A stretch of 64,000 nucleotides of DNA. Origin: Enoplolaimus lenunculus (taxonomy: Eukaryota > Nematoda > Enoplea > Enoplida > Thoracostomopsidae). Below are positions 1 to 12,036 of this stretch, piece by piece. The position numbers and the translations under genes are program-made. The notes beneath the pieces are model-generated. The model was not told the origin of the DNA. It saw nothing but the letters and a program-made list of their open reading frames with translations, and made no database searches. The DNA lies in the NCBI GenBank assembly GCA_030248215.1, contig JASANG010002107.1, positions 1-64,000 of the forward strand, written 5' to 3'. Position 1 is the stretch's first letter, and the number at the start of each line of letters is the position of its first letter.

Positions 1-545
1 TCAGCGCAATGCGAGGAATCGAACGGTACTCATTTTTATGGTGGATCGTGAAAAAATGAAAATCGCGTTTTTCAGGATCCGATCCGTAAAGGTGTACATA
101 CATAAAATCCTAGAAACCTTTGATTGGTAATAACTCCATAAATATTGGTTTGCGAACAGGGTTTGGGGTGGTTTTCTTAACTAGCTGGATGAGCTGAATG
201 GAACAATACCAAATTTAGCACCCAATCCAGGAAAAGTGAAAATCGCATTTTTGGACCGGGATCTGTAAAGCGTGTACACGTTAAATCCAGAAAACTTCAG
301 AGGCCCATAACTTTCAAACTATTGGCTTCCGGATAAGGTTCGGGGTGGTTTTCTTGACCAGCTCCGCGAGCTGAGTCGGATGGTACTAATTTTAACGTCC
401 AATCTCAGAAAAGTGAAAATTGCATTTTTCGGAGCCGGGCCTCCAGACGCACACGCACAAAATCTCAAAGTTTGAAAATGTCTATAACTTTTGACTACCG
501 CATTGCGGGCCATAACTGGGGTGATTTTCTTAGTCGGCACGATGC
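1..545. repeat. Degenerate satellite, about 175 bp units (left part)
   Basis: Three diverged direct units can be read. Each has a block close to GGGGTGGTTTTCTT followed by an AGCTG-type palindrome (near 164, 339 and 517), a GTGAAAATCGCATTTTT block, and a CATAACTTTTGACTA-type block. Spacing of the first block is about 175-178 bp. No reading frame is kept between units, so this is taken as a non-coding satellite. Its GC content is above that of the rest of the window. Confidence 0.65.
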
Positions 546-630
546 GGGGAAATTGCCTAATGTCAGTCTACATGCTATATTCTAGAAAATGACAGTCCAA
601 CTTTCCTAAAAACACTCGCAACCAGTACTC

Positions 631-1164
631 GTAATGGGTCATCCACGTAATACTGTCTACGCTACTGTAAAAAATTGTCCACACACCTGGTTTTAAGGGC
701 GGGACAAAACGACAATGTCCTTAAGCTATAAGGACTTCACAGGAGGTGTAACTAGAAAGTGGGTTTTGAAAGCAGGTCCTTCGAAGGGACTAAAGACAAT
801 GTAGACACTGTCTGGACACAGTGTGTGACAATACGAGTTCCTTCGAACAGACAATGTATAATTGCCAAACGAAGTTCCTTCCGACAAACTTTGTGTTATG
901 AAATATGCTGAGACCCTTCTGACAGACTCTGGACAAAACAGTTGTCCTTTAAATAACGTATTGACAATTTAGCATGGGTATGGACGCAAAAGTGACCAAG
1001 CATAGGTCGTTTAGAAAGAGTGCGAGTTGTCAGCAGGGTCTACACAGGACATGAGTGACTTTGGACATGTAATTTGGAAACAATAAAATTACAGACTTAG
1101 GGGCTCGTACGTGGGGACAATTTTTTACAGTAGCGTAGACAGTATAACGTGGATGACCCATAAC
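631..1164. mobile_element. TIR element inserted in the satellite
   Basis: Two inverted arms of about 54 bp lie at 631-684 and 1111-1164; both carry GGGTCATCCACG and CTGTCTACGCTACTGTAA-type blocks. The interior of about 430 bp shows loose GACAATGT / TTCCTTCGA-like motifs and no open frame. It looks like a non-autonomous DNA transposon; the superfamily was not recognised. The satellite resumes to its right. Confidence 0.65.
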
Positions 1165-1194
1165 CTACATTCATCCTAACTTCAAGCGTACGAT

Positions 1195-1440
1195 TCACTG
1201 TGCAGGTTCGGAATGGCTTTCTCGGCCAGAACAGGAGGCCAAGACAACAGGTACTAAATTTAGAGTCCCAGGAAGCCCAAAAATGAAATGAAATTTCAAA
1301 ATTTAAGTGTCACGAAATTCAAAATTTTCGCAAAATCCTGGTTTCCGACCTAAAACGGCAGCCGGGACGGCTTACTTGGCCAACCCGGTGTGCCGAACCC
1401 TAGAGCGCAGGCTCCGCACCTAAATTTTGAAACCAACCAT
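1195..1440. repeat. Satellite, continuation right of the TIR element
   Basis: The GG(A/T)(A/C)TGGCTTTCTCGGCCAG-like block near 1210 and a second diverged copy near 1368 match the blocks at 164, 339 and 517. The 175-bp array therefore continues after the inserted element. The last unit is shorter (about 158 bp) and more diverged. Confidence 0.5.
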
Positions 1441-2900
1441 TCACTCGCCCTAAAACTCAACCTTCCTAAAAACAATAAACCACTGCTATACTCGACTTTC
1501 TTCCTAATAGTCCTATTAAGCCTTCTCAAGCGCAAGTTCCTACTGCCCCCTTCGCGTATCCTAAGCCCAAAAACACAACTACCCCTCCAATCATAAAAAA
1601 TTATTCTCCTAGGCTGAGGCGAGTCGTTGCTTAACTTAAAATTCAAAATTTTGAAAGATTCAAAACAACTTAAAATCTTTTCTTTCCTCCCCCTTACGAC
1701 GCGTATCGCGTTTCCTTCGTGCTGAAAACTCTCTCGTCGAATTTTGCCGGCCACCACTGCAGTTTATGTTATTTGGGGCTTTGAAGCTGACCGCCGCTTC
1801 TTATGCAAACAGCCTGCGTCTCTCCCTTCAAAGCGCAGTTTCTGGCTGGACAGTAAGATTGTATGTAAACGTTAAATATACTACGGGCTGCGGTTACTGC
1901 ACTGGGGACACAGATACATATGCGTTGGGTTGCCTCCCTGTGAGTCTACGCCATATATGAAACTCTGATCTCGCCGCGAGGCCGGAACAAGGATTGCCTT
2001 GGGAAAATCTAGGGGTCTAAACTGGAAAACTCATTCCCTTTTTTATTCTGACCACTAACTCGTGTCTCAAAACCCCTCGACGCGAGCAACTACCAATCAG
2101 TCGAAAATTTTTGAAAATGGGGCTTCGCATGCTTTGCATGACACATTAATCACTTTCAGCGAGTGCAATAGAAATTCTAGTCGTTTTACAATTCTGAGAC
2201 TCATTGAAAGGGGTATACTGTGCAGGTAGGCGCCCTACGTCTCCACAATAAGGATACAGATTCCTTACAAACAACCTGGGCCCGGTCAAAACGTTTAGGA
2301 CGGCTTTCATATGAGAGGGTTTCCTAGCTCCGTACGCCGAACCTTCTCCCGTTTTTCTAACCCTAGTCGATGAGCTTCCTATCGTCAGCGCTCTCTCTAC
2401 CATTTCCTAAGCTTCAGCCGTTTACACGCGACTTCAGTGTGGGCTACAGTTTCTGTGAATTTTAGTGACCGATTGTACTGTCAGGAACGTCCAGGAGGGC
2501 CCGGGTACCGGGATCTTGATTTTGCAGGAACAATTTAAAGACCGAGACGCTTCTAACTGGCGTGACGAGACCAGGATGTAGACGAGGGTGGATAAGATCA
2601 TTTTGCAGTAGCCATGGGTCTCCGCGCCCCCTTTACCTTCGACTACCGATAACCGAGTGGTTTTCAATACCGAAGATATACTATGAGTGCAAACACCTTA
2701 TCTAATGCACAGTACGTTATGTATGTATAGGCATTCACGTGTATATGCCGGATACCAAATTAAGGGAATGAATGGGCCAGTCTAAAAATTCCTTCAGCCA
2801 ACACGATCTGCCCTTAGTCCGGAATTCTTCTCGGTCCCCAGAATAGGCAAGCAAGCGGGTCTCCAGGACGGTACACTTTCCCTCATCAGGATGTCACCCC
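1441..2900. other. Gene-free stretch, GC above the window average
   Basis: No exon, RNA gene or transposon end was recognised. Short open frames on both strands resemble no known protein and lack splice context. Base composition is closer to the satellite on its left than to the AT-rich DNA on its right, so it may be more decayed satellite or an old element. Confidence 0.4.
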
Positions 2901-4237
2901 CGTTTTGATTGCATCCGTCAAACACAGGTTTCCATATGAATTTTAACTGATAGACTTGAAATTTTAATCTCAAAAAAAGGAGACGCTAAGAAAAGAAATG
3001 CAACGAGGCTGGTGCTTTTGTCAAATTTTCTATTGTTAGTCATGTAGCGTCTAGTCAGTGCTAGAATTGTGGGTCTAGTCGAGAATCTAGTCAGCACTTT
3101 TGCGGAATTTTCTAGTCCAAGTGAGAACAGGGTCCGGTGCAAAGCCCAACGAAGTCTAGTTAGCCTACCGGTGCGATTTTTAGTCAATCTACTAATCATT
3201 TTTCAAACAAACATCTAGTCATTGGAGAGTTCCAAACTTAAAAGAAGGATACCAAACTAGGATCTCAGTGATCCAATCAACATCGAGTAGACACATATAT
3301 ACAAAATAATAATGCAGGGCATCATGAATACTAAAGCCAAAAACAAAAATTTAGGGGAAGCATTTACAGTAACAATCAGCTACATGACCCGTGAGTGTAT
3401 ACGTATAATCCTTATAGAGAATTAGTGTCCCTCTTGCACTAAGTAGATAGGCGGCCCGTGTGATTTACGATATCCGTGTAAAATTAAGAGGGACGCAACA
3501 AAAAGGAATTAAGCGGGTGTGCCTGGATGTCGTCATCAGATAGTCATAAAAAATAACAAAATATGTCTGCGAATATCATTATCAAAACAACAAAGCTAAT
3601 GACAATTGAAAATACTAATAACTACAACAATAATAATAGTAGTAATAATAATAATGACAATACTAACAATAATGAATTCTAGAGATCCCTAGTGTGGATC
3701 CTGAGTACACATCATTAAAGAAATGGTGTCCCTGACAATATTGTAATTGAAGTTTAAATATATTAATGTTTTGACAAACCGCGTTAGTGTTAAAGCAAAC
3801 ACATAAGTTTATTACTATTATCATTATTATAATTATTCTTTATATTGTTATTTATATTGTTATTATTATTGTTAAATGTTAATATTATTGTCATTGTTAA
3901 TATTATTATTATTTTTATTATCATAAATATTATCTTTAAAAGATGGTAACCCTAAAGTGGCTAATTTTGATTGATCCGGCGCTGAACATATTCTGGATAT
4001 TAAATTGATGTTGAAATCGCTAATTATATAATAATGCAAATAATCTAGGTTGTGCCTTGTTCAGATTCGTTTAAGTCAAATTATAGCATTTCGAGGCTTG
4101 AAATTGACCAAAAAGACAAAGAAAGTCCATGAACAACGATTGTTTTGAAAAATTGAGCAAAATACACATTTCAAAATGCCGAAATATATGACAACAATTT
4201 TGTCGCAGTCCACGCCAGAAGCTATCTTCGCCTTTTG
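2901..4237. other. Intergenic, CTAGTC-rich then ATT/AAT microsatellite
   Basis: From 3040 to 3220 the word CTAGTC recurs many times (imperfect short repeats). AT-rich simple sequence follows. No gene is seen. Confidence 0.4.
3590..3935. repeat. Mirrored AAT / ATT microsatellite
   Basis: An (AAT)n-rich tract at about 3600-3675 and an (ATT)n-rich tract at about 3808-3930 flank about 130 bp of ordinary sequence. The two tracts are complementary, so single strands could pair. Both are interrupted and degenerate. Confidence 0.65.
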
Positions 4238-4459
4238 GCCGCATTCTCAAATGTGAGAAGCACCTATAACCAGTTAGTGATAGGTCTTGGAACGTTCTTC
4301 TAATCTGTAAATGATGAGCTTCGAAATTCAGCATATATATTTTTCAAACTTGATTCGCCCAAATTAGGCACAAATATTGAGGCAAACACGTGCAGAATAC
4401 CACGGGTTTGAAAATTTGTCACAAACTGGTGATAGGTGCTATAAACATTTGAGAATATG
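4238..4459. mobile_element. L-family MITE (TTCTCAAATG ends)
   Basis: The left end reads CATTCTCAAATGTGAGAAGC and the right end is its inverted match, ending in CATTTGAGAATATG. Next to each end lies an inverted CACCTAT...CTAGTTAGTGATAGG-like block. The same ends recur at 14807, 23489, 27164 and 63915. About 220 bp, with no coding capacity. Confidence 0.65.
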
Positions 4460-4648
4460 TTCAATAAATTTAAAATAAGTAGAATTACTCTAATAGCTTT
4501 TGCCTCTGCATCAATTGAAGAACTAAATTTAACAAACTTAACCTTGTTTACGAATTTTTTTAACAAGAAAGACAGAAACAAACACATCTAAACATGGAAC
4601 ACAAAAACTTGATGCTTTTAGTTCAGTTTATCGCTTTCATTTTTAAAT

Positions 4649-4847
4649 AAAGAACAGGGACAGATCGTTTTCAGGCGGGGCTGTAATAGAGTCAGTTTAA
4701 AGCTTTAGACTAACTTTTTTGCTTAAGCTTAGGCTTAGGCTGAGACATAAGCATAGGAATAGGCCCAGCCTTAATACGCTTATGCTTAGGCTTAGGATTA
4801 GGAAAATGCTTATTTAACTGTTCCGGCCCTGCTATATACATAGGCCC
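4649..4847. mobile_element. A-family MITE (TTAGGC-bearing), diverged
   Basis: The left part is AGAACAGGGACAGATCG and the right part CGGCCCTGCTATATACATAG, an inverted pair. The interior is two blocks of degenerate GCTTAGGCTTAGGC separated by a non-repeat spacer, as in better copies at 10588 and 29885. Confidence 0.6.
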
Positions 4848-4952
4848 ACTCTCGCATATACCAATTGGAATTTTTACCTTGTAGTTTAGTTTTTATTCTC
4901 CGAGCTCGAGTGACTATAAAATTTATTGTTTTTCATGGACCCTATTAGCCTA

Positions 4953-5161
4953 CACTGCAAAAAATTGTGAGTCAAATTGACTCTCTCCGAAATAGACTCT
5001 ACGGGACTACACAAATTGAGTCAAATTAGACTCCGCCAGAGTCAAATTCGACTCACTTAGTCGCACGTTAGACTCTGGCGGAGTCGAATTTGACTCAGTT
5101 TGTGTAGTCCCGTAGAGCCTATGTCAGAGGTAGTCAATTTGACTCACCATTTTTTGCCGTG
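4953..5161. mobile_element. S-family palindromic MITE (TGAGTCAA)
   Basis: About 209 bp that fold back almost completely. The ends are CACTGCAAAAAATTGTGAGT and its inverted match, flanked by TA on both sides. The arms carry repeated GAGTCAAATT / AATTTGACTC words. The TA duplication and short palindromic form suggest a Tc1/mariner-type MITE; the superfamily is inferred. Confidence 0.75.
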
Positions 5162-5756
5162 TACTAAATTTGAATATTCATATAAAACTGAAGACTATGA
5201 TACGCATTCTGTTTATCATCTCAGCAAATAGAATTTGCGTGCGTTCGTTAGCTAGAAAAAACGCAAACCCGTGCTACAACTATTATTTACCACCTTCTAA
5301 GTGCACAACGTTTGTTGTAGCAATGTAAAAGCGTTGAAAATGTTGCCATAATTTCCGCAGGGTTTAAATGTAATTACCAAGACTTTCAACGGACACATTG
5401 CCTAAAGCAAAATAATCCACAAAACTGCTAATACCATAGTTTAATCTAATCATATGAACACGATAGCGTTCATATATATGGTTCGCGTATATACAATGCG
5501 TATTGTCAGTTTAGTTCGCATGTTGGTACTCAAGTCATATCAGACCTCTTTCGTTTAAATTTTGTACACTGGTAGCCTGGTACATAAGAAATATCTGTGA
5601 CAAAGGATTTACCAAACGAGAGTGGCTTTCAGTAGTTACGATCAAAAAACTCCTTTGAGGAAGTGTACGAAATTTTTGTTTTGGTTCAACACTTTTTACC
5701 CGTTAGATATGTACTTTTACGGTTATAGCTCTATAGGTACGCTTTATAGAGTTTAC

Positions 5757-5880
5757 TGTCGGGTTCACCCCAACGGTTGGTTTTACCCCAACGCTTGATT
5801 TCACCCCAACGGTTGGTTTCTTGGTTTCACACAATAACTTTAACCCAATGGTTGGTTTCACTACAACAGTTAAAAATGTT
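5757..5880. repeat. Minisatellite, about 25 bp unit
   Basis: About four imperfect copies of CCCCAACGGTTGGTTTCA-like units stand in tandem, diverging to the right. The unit contains the small palindrome CAACGGTTG. On the minus strand one frame reads as VGVKPTVGVNPTV-like repeats, but without gene context, so coding is unlikely. Confidence 0.7.
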
Positions 5881-7119
5881 AATTTTTCTGAAATATACTG
5901 TGGACAATGTAGAACCAGAATAATTTCTGACATATAAAATGATTTAGCTTCGAATCCTTGAATGTATATTGAAATTTTCTACAAGAAAATACTAAATAAA
6001 CCATCACTCTTTATTAACATAGTTAATTGAATTTCAGAAAATTATTGTATAGAGACATAATTGCTGAGTTAGAGTTCTTATAGCCACTTTTGTTAGATAC
6101 TTTCTTAAACAAGGCGTTGTCACACAACGAATCGCAATTGATGCTTTAAAAATGGCTCAACTTAAGTGACCTTTGACTTTACTCGATTTTTGACCTTAGT
6201 GACAATACAGACAAGTTTACAGGTAGAAAAAATTCTACAAATGCGCATTTCACACCCGAGTTATTTGTTTCACTACATAGTCACGACCAGAACCTCAAAA
6301 GTCGCACCGTATTCCGGCAACTTCAATTAATGTGGCAAAAGCGAAGATCGCTATACTTCAGGCATTTCTGTAACCCTGCCATTATATAAGAAATTTCTCA
6401 AAATTCTTAACAAAACATGCCAAAAACTTTTAACATAGAAACAGATTTGCTGTCCGCAATATGTTTCAAAAAAATTAATAGTTGACATGATTTTGGGAAT
6501 GCCATTGTTCCTTGATATTTTTCCAGGTTGTGCATCAAATGAATGTGCTGGTCAATAGTTACTATCCTTTTAATAAGAATATTAAACTTATCCCATGTTG
6601 CTCAAGAGCAGAGCAATTTTTTCAAGTTACTATTTCGTATACGAAACTTAGCCGAACTGTAACATTTCTGAGAAGTTCACAGTATATGCCATCGAGAATT
6701 AAATTTATATTATTTTTCCACAAAACATTGAAGAAAAGTTTTAGACAAATCCACATGGTACGCGCAAAATAATGGACACGTCAAAGGTTCAGATGATACA
6801 TACTCGGCGGCCCCACAGTTAAGAGGGCAAAAAATCCTTACACTCCCAATAAACAATTTTTCTTCTTTTTTGTCTGGAAAGGTTTTGAACATTTTGTAAG
6901 TTATCTAAAATCCTCGCATGCCCCTAAAGCTTTCTGACTGTCGAACATTTTGACCTAATTATACTTGGGTCAGCTGACACATAAAATGTAAAACGCTGAC
7001 TACAAGTTATTCTGTCGTATACGAAACCGTAGCGAACAGGGGGGCAGGAGGACTTCAACCACGCAGAAAACAATTTTGGACCCCCAATAGAAATTTGTCA
7101 AGCTTATTTGCAACACAAC

Positions 7120-7197
7120 GAAAACCTTCATATGCCCCTCTTGAAAAACGTCTAATAGCCCCCCCCCCCAGCAAAGTGAGCTGGCTACGGGCCTAGT
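7120..7197. mobile_element. G-family element, one end only
   Basis: It reads ATGCCCCTCTTGAAAAACG, then a run of C residues, then GTGAGCTGGCTACGGGCC. This matches the right end of the full copy at 14690-15177. No left end is found, so it is truncated. Confidence 0.55.
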
Positions 7198-7453
7198 CGT
7201 ATATGGAATTATTGTTAACAGCCTTAAGTTGTTTTCTGCTCCATTATAATGTTTCTTGTGCCAAAATTTGAAACACACCATTTAGTAACAGTTTAGAAAT
7301 AGAAGTTTATTAAATAATACCCATTGTTATTTATTTCCATTAACGTAAGTTTAAATGTATCCAGTCCGTGTCCAAAAATCTTCGTATTTGCCGTTGGGAT
7401 ACCATGATAACTTAAATCCAGCATTTACACCATTGCTGTATGTCTACTACAAT

Positions 7454-7650
7454 TGAAACATCATTTGAATATCCGGTCCATAGAGACATCTGCCCACTGG
7501 GATGCAGGAAAACTGGAGGAATTAAAAATTATGAAACTTAGGCTAAGGCTTGGGATTGCGATAATAATTAAACATTTGTTTAGGTTTGCGCTTATGTTTA
7601 GGCTTAGGTTTATACTTCTGGATTATTGGCAAGGTTCCCATAATTAACAT
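7454..7650. repeat. D-type repeat with TTAGGC interior
   Basis: Degenerate GTTTAGGCTTAGG runs lie between a CCGGTCCATAGAGAC-like left part and a CCCATAATTAACATG right end. The same ends with GCCTAA interiors recur, mostly in the opposite orientation, at 22990, 43065 and 46530. It lacks the GGCC ends of the A family. Confidence 0.5.
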
Positions 7651-8395
7651 GTGCCACATAGCGTAATATGGAGTATTAACTAAAAACAGTATTTAAAAGG
7701 TTCAACACGTCAAACTCAGCTGGCTATATACTGATTGTCAAGGTTACAATTAGCTGTCTGTGCGAGGTCGAAAAGCAGGTACGGGAATCAAAATTCTACA
7801 AAGTGACCTGAACCAGAAAAATGCAAGTTGTGTAATAGGGCTTTAGTTATATGATTGAGATTGAAGCGGGTTTTTTGATTACTTCCATCCAGCCGGCGTG
7901 TGCCTGAAAAGGCACAATTTTGGAAAGTTCTTGCATGATTGAGCTTCTCATGAGATCACATGATCATTTCGCATTCAAATTTAAACTTTTGCAAAATTTT
8001 TTAATTTTAGTTGTCATCTTTAATTTGAATGGAGTTAAAGGTATACATACACAATTAACCCAATGAACGGCTAAATATAACTCGCTTGGCGCAACATCCA
8101 ATCAGTTTCTTGACGACAACTTGCGAACCAATCATTTGATCATAGAAAATTTTACACCGTTCAATTCAGCGCTGCAAACTGAGTCGAATAATTTGTAAAT
8201 TTGAAAAATCTTCACGATAAAATTTCGGTGCTAAGGAAAAAATAAGTGCGCAAAACATCATTTTTTCAAAAATTCAAACCTGAATGGGCAATGATCAGCA
8301 AAGATCATGAAAAGCTCAATTATGCTCAAGTTTTATTATCGATATAATTGCTGAAAACGCGCGTGGAAATATTTTGCCCTCCTTGAAAATTTTAA

Positions 8396-8482
8396 CCTTG
8401 CTTGTAAGTCATTGAAAACCCTTGTATGCCCCTCCTGAAAAAGTTTTTAGCACCCTAACAAGGTAACCTGGCTGCGAGCTTA
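8396..8482. mobile_element. G-family element, one end only
   Basis: CTTGCTTGTAAGTCATTGAA, then ATGCCCCTCCTGAAAAAG, then AAGGTAACCTGGCTGCGAGC repeats the order seen at 15090-15177. It is a single end of the same family. Confidence 0.5.
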
Positions 8483-9561
8483 TTTAGGGGGCTTAAGCGT
8501 CATGAATTTTTTATATAAAACGGTTTTTGTCAGTTATTATCTTTATCCGTCCCTCAAATAATATTGTAGTTCGAACGTAGCCAGCTCAACATGTTCAAGG
8601 GTGTAAAAACTTCAGGTTAATAGTACAGCATTTCACAGTGTTTTCAATCCAGGTTAAAAATGTTCACGAGGGTGCAGAAATTTTCTAATCGGCGAAGCTC
8701 TCTGGCTCCATTTAACTACGACCCGACTTATGGGCATTTATAGGTGATATCTAAAAAGGCCATCTCACTGATATATTTGAGGGATAGAGAAACTCTGTAA
8801 ACATAACCAAAAGACGATATGCGTGTCTGACAGCTGGCTCGTATCAAAAACCAACCCGGCTTCTGGTTTATTAAAAGGTTATCAAACCAATTTTTTACGA
8901 AAATCAAAACAGATGCCTTATTTTCAAATGCTAAAATGTTTTTGATGAGCGTGATTTTCGACTGATTTAAATATAAAACATGGATCATAGTCTTATTGAC
9001 TGGCATCGCAAAGAGAAGGCTAGCTGAATTTCACAAAGAGTTACGATTACCCCCGCAAGGTCGCAACAAAAATTCACTTTAGCGCTGTTTGTAATACCAA
9101 AACCATATTTTTGTGAATCTTATTCCTTTCGTAAAGTACAAAGTTTGAATTTTGATTGCTCCATTTGGCGTTTCCTTTGAAAACAATATTCCTAGGCAAC
9201 TATGAATTTTTGGATTCGTAATAAACCCACGCTAAATGTTTTGTATATGAAGCGACATACGTCAACGGGCGCCATCTTGCAGGCGAAATTTGACAAATCT
9301 ACTGTTTAAGCTTAATTTAGTAATCCATTTCAGCAAAAGGAATAGGGGCGTTAGCTTAAGGTATCGAAAACTTTTCTATGAAAAGTAATATGGTCTCTGT
9401 CAACCTTACCGTATTTTATTTTAGTGCCACCACTAACTGCATTTGGCGTTTAATTCGCTTCGCTCGCGATGTATATATATTACGAGCAACCGTCATCAGA
9501 AATTTCTGGATCCGAACGCATTGTCTGGTTTAAGCTGCTTAGTTTCAATGTATACGTTGGT

Positions 9562-9752
9562 GCATGTAAAGATCAGGGGCGGAACGTTTTTCTGTGGGAC
9601 TAGAAAAGACTAAGCTTAAGCTTTAGACTAATTTTATGTTTGGCTTATGCTTAGGCTTAATAGGGTTAGGAATATGCTCATTCTTACGCTTAGGGTTAGG
9701 CTTAGGAATATGCTTATAATACTGTTCTGCCCCTGTTCTTTACACTTGCCCA
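9562..9752. mobile_element. A-family MITE (TTAGGC-bearing)
   Basis: Inverted ends: CATGTAAAGATCAGGGGCGG on the left; GTTCTGCCCCTGTTCTTTAC on the right. The interior order is a TAAGCTTAAGCTTTAGACTA block, a degenerate TTAGGC array, an AATATGCTCATTCTTACGC spacer, a second array, then GGAATATGCTTATAATACTG. Confidence 0.8.
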
Positions 9753-9798
9753 TAAGTTTAATTATTTCCCAAAACAGTAATTTGATTACCTTATTATA

Positions 9799-10010
9799 CA
9801 CCGCAAAAATTGGTGAATCAAATTGAATCTTTCCGAAATGGGCTTTTCCTGCCTACACAAACTGCGTCAAAATTCGACTGCGCCTTAAGTCAAATTCGAC
9901 TCACTGAGTCGAACGTTTGACTCTCGCGGAGTCGAATTTTGACTCAGTTTGTATCCGCAGGAAAAGCCTATTTCGGATAGAGTCAAGTTGACTCAGCATT
10001 TTTTGCAGTG
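9799..10010. mobile_element. S-family palindromic MITE (TGAGTCAA)
   Basis: Ends CACCGCAAAAATTGGTGAAT and CATTTTTTGCAGTG are inverted and flanked by TA on each side. The 212-bp body is a near-perfect palindrome of the same family as 4953-5161. Confidence 0.75.
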
Positions 10011-10587
10011 TACGTGCAGCTACTTGATGCAAATTGTGCAATTTTGACATTTTTTTACGTGAACATAGCTGTAGACTCGCTAGTGAATCATAGAGCTACC
10101 GCTGTATTACTCGAGCGCCCGACATTTAAAATACGGATATACAAAAGATGTTCAAGTATGCAAACAAAGACAGATGTCGCGAAGTTATGGAGATTTTGCG
10201 AGAAAAATATTTGCAAAACGGCAATATAATTCAATCAAACCACAATTTAAGCTCAAACCATGAAGACAAAAAATCCCAAGGCCTGCTATAATTGAGAATA
10301 TGGTGCCGGCTACGGCACAAACAGTTTGGTTATGTGATCCGCATTAGTCAATTGCAGTTGTGTAAACGTTACACGTTCTTAATAGTTTAACGCCTTAATA
10401 TTAATGTAAGCCAGTTAGCCGTGTACACAGTTATAAAGCTTCCAAAACATATATAGGTCTGGTGAAATTTTATTAAACTTCTATTCTAAAATTTGTTAAA
10501 ATTGAGCGAAAATGGATCGTTTAAATTCTAATTGAAATATACTTAAGCGCAAAATCGTTGTTTTCAAATTTTTAAGTTAGAAATTCT

Positions 10588-10791
10588 GGCCCATGTAGAG
10601 ATCAGGGGCGGAACGTTTTTCTGTAGGACTAGAATAACGTAAGCTTAAGGTTTAGGCTACTTTTTTGCCTGGCTTAGGCTTAGGCTTAGGAATATGCTCA
10701 TTCTTACAGTTAATAGGCTGAGGCTTGGGTTTAGGATTAGGCTTAGGAATATGTTTATAATACTGTTCCGCCCCTGTTCTTTACATTGGCC
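10588..10791. mobile_element. A-family MITE with 8-bp target duplication
   Basis: The element runs from GGCCCATGTAGAGATCAGGG to CTGTTCTTTACATTGGCC, with two degenerate TTAGGC arrays inside. It is flanked by a perfect 8-bp direct repeat GAAATTCT (10580-10587 and 10792-10799), which shows transposition as a unit. An 8-bp duplication fits hAT or P-type transposases. Confidence 0.85.
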
Positions 10792-10799
10792 GAAATTCT

Positions 10800-12036
10800 T
10801 AACCAGTGGGATTTTTTGAACACTTCATAGCATTAATAATAAGGGAGTTTGAACCGTTTAGGGACCGAATTTATTTCGGCAACTCGAAATAAACTTCTCT
10901 TGTGGCGCCAAGGTCCAGAATCGAACAAATATCCATTCAGTTCCAACAAATTTTAGTCATCAATTCAAACATAAAAAACTGTGCCAAACTTTTCGCTGGC
11001 TTCGCTCGGAAATTTTTCAAAACTCAACCAACCTCACTGTACGTCCTAATAGCCTAGAAACACATCTCAAATAAAACTCTTGGCCACGCATCTGTAAGCA
11101 ATATTTTCGCAACCGAGTTACAACAAAAAAACAAAGCATGCTGCAAAAAACGTATCCAATTATATAGTGTTGGTGCTATTAAAATTCGTGATAGGTTAAT
11201 TTCAACTTATCATATCAATTAACCATTAAAGGTTTTAGATTTCGAATCTGAGAAATTGGATGTCAGTTTTCAACTTTTAAAATATTTCAAAACCACAATT
11301 GAGAAAAAAGCGCCGCAAATTTTCAATCAGCGGACACAAGATAAATTGAACGATGCATATAAATATCACATTAACGTCGCTGGACTTACTTTTTCGATTG
11401 ATTTCTTTGACATTTCACTGATCTGTATTGATCGCGGGAACACAAATAAGAAATGGTGAATAATTGAATATAAAATGTTTAAGTTAAGATAAAATATATT
11501 CTTGACTTTAAGTAAAAATTGAGCTTAAAATAAAATAGACATTAAACAAATACTCATAGAATATGATCCATTTTTCAAAAAAATATAATTTATAGTAGAA
11601 ACAATTTAAAACAATATTTTATTACAAGAAAGGTCGCTTAAGGTTGGATTTGAAAACTACTCGGTTACAACTATCGTTCTAGCTTGATGATACGCTTGGC
11701 GCAAAATAACTTAAATAAACTAACGTTTAGACTTAACAAGAACTTCGGTTGCACTTTATTTCAATAGAAAAATAGATATCAATACTCTGGTCAAATGTTA
11801 TCTTTACTCACAAGCTCAGGTTAACGCCATGGGTCAGGCTTAGGCTTCGGGATTTAGCCTTAGGAAGGCTAAACCTATGCTTTTGTCTAGAGTTTTTCTT
11901 AAGTCTAAGCGCGAGCTCTGAGCCAAAGCTTAACTAATAACTTGAACTCATGCAAGGGAAAAATGAACAGCAGACCAAATATGTGATATATGTGCTATAA
12001 AACGCCACCGAGGAATGCGTCTTGTCCCGCATTTTA
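10800..12036. other. Intergenic, no gene seen
   Basis: AT-rich DNA. A short unlabelled patch of TTAGGC-like words lies at 11830-11935 (GGCTTAGGCTTCGG and inverted words) without recognisable ends. The open frame at 11256-11459 resembles no known protein. Confidence 0.45.

Larger units (their letters stand above)
5162..9561. other. Intergenic, no gene seen
   Basis: No exon with convincing homology or splice phase was found on either strand. Identifiable pieces are the minisatellite at 5757, a D-type repeat at 7454, and G-family half copies at 7120 and 8396. The rest is AT-rich single-copy-looking DNA. Confidence 0.5.

Noticed and set aside
1350-1757. 135-codon minus-strand frame in the GC-richer left end
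   Set aside because: No family recognised, and the frame overlaps the decayed satellite. Length is expected by chance at this base composition.
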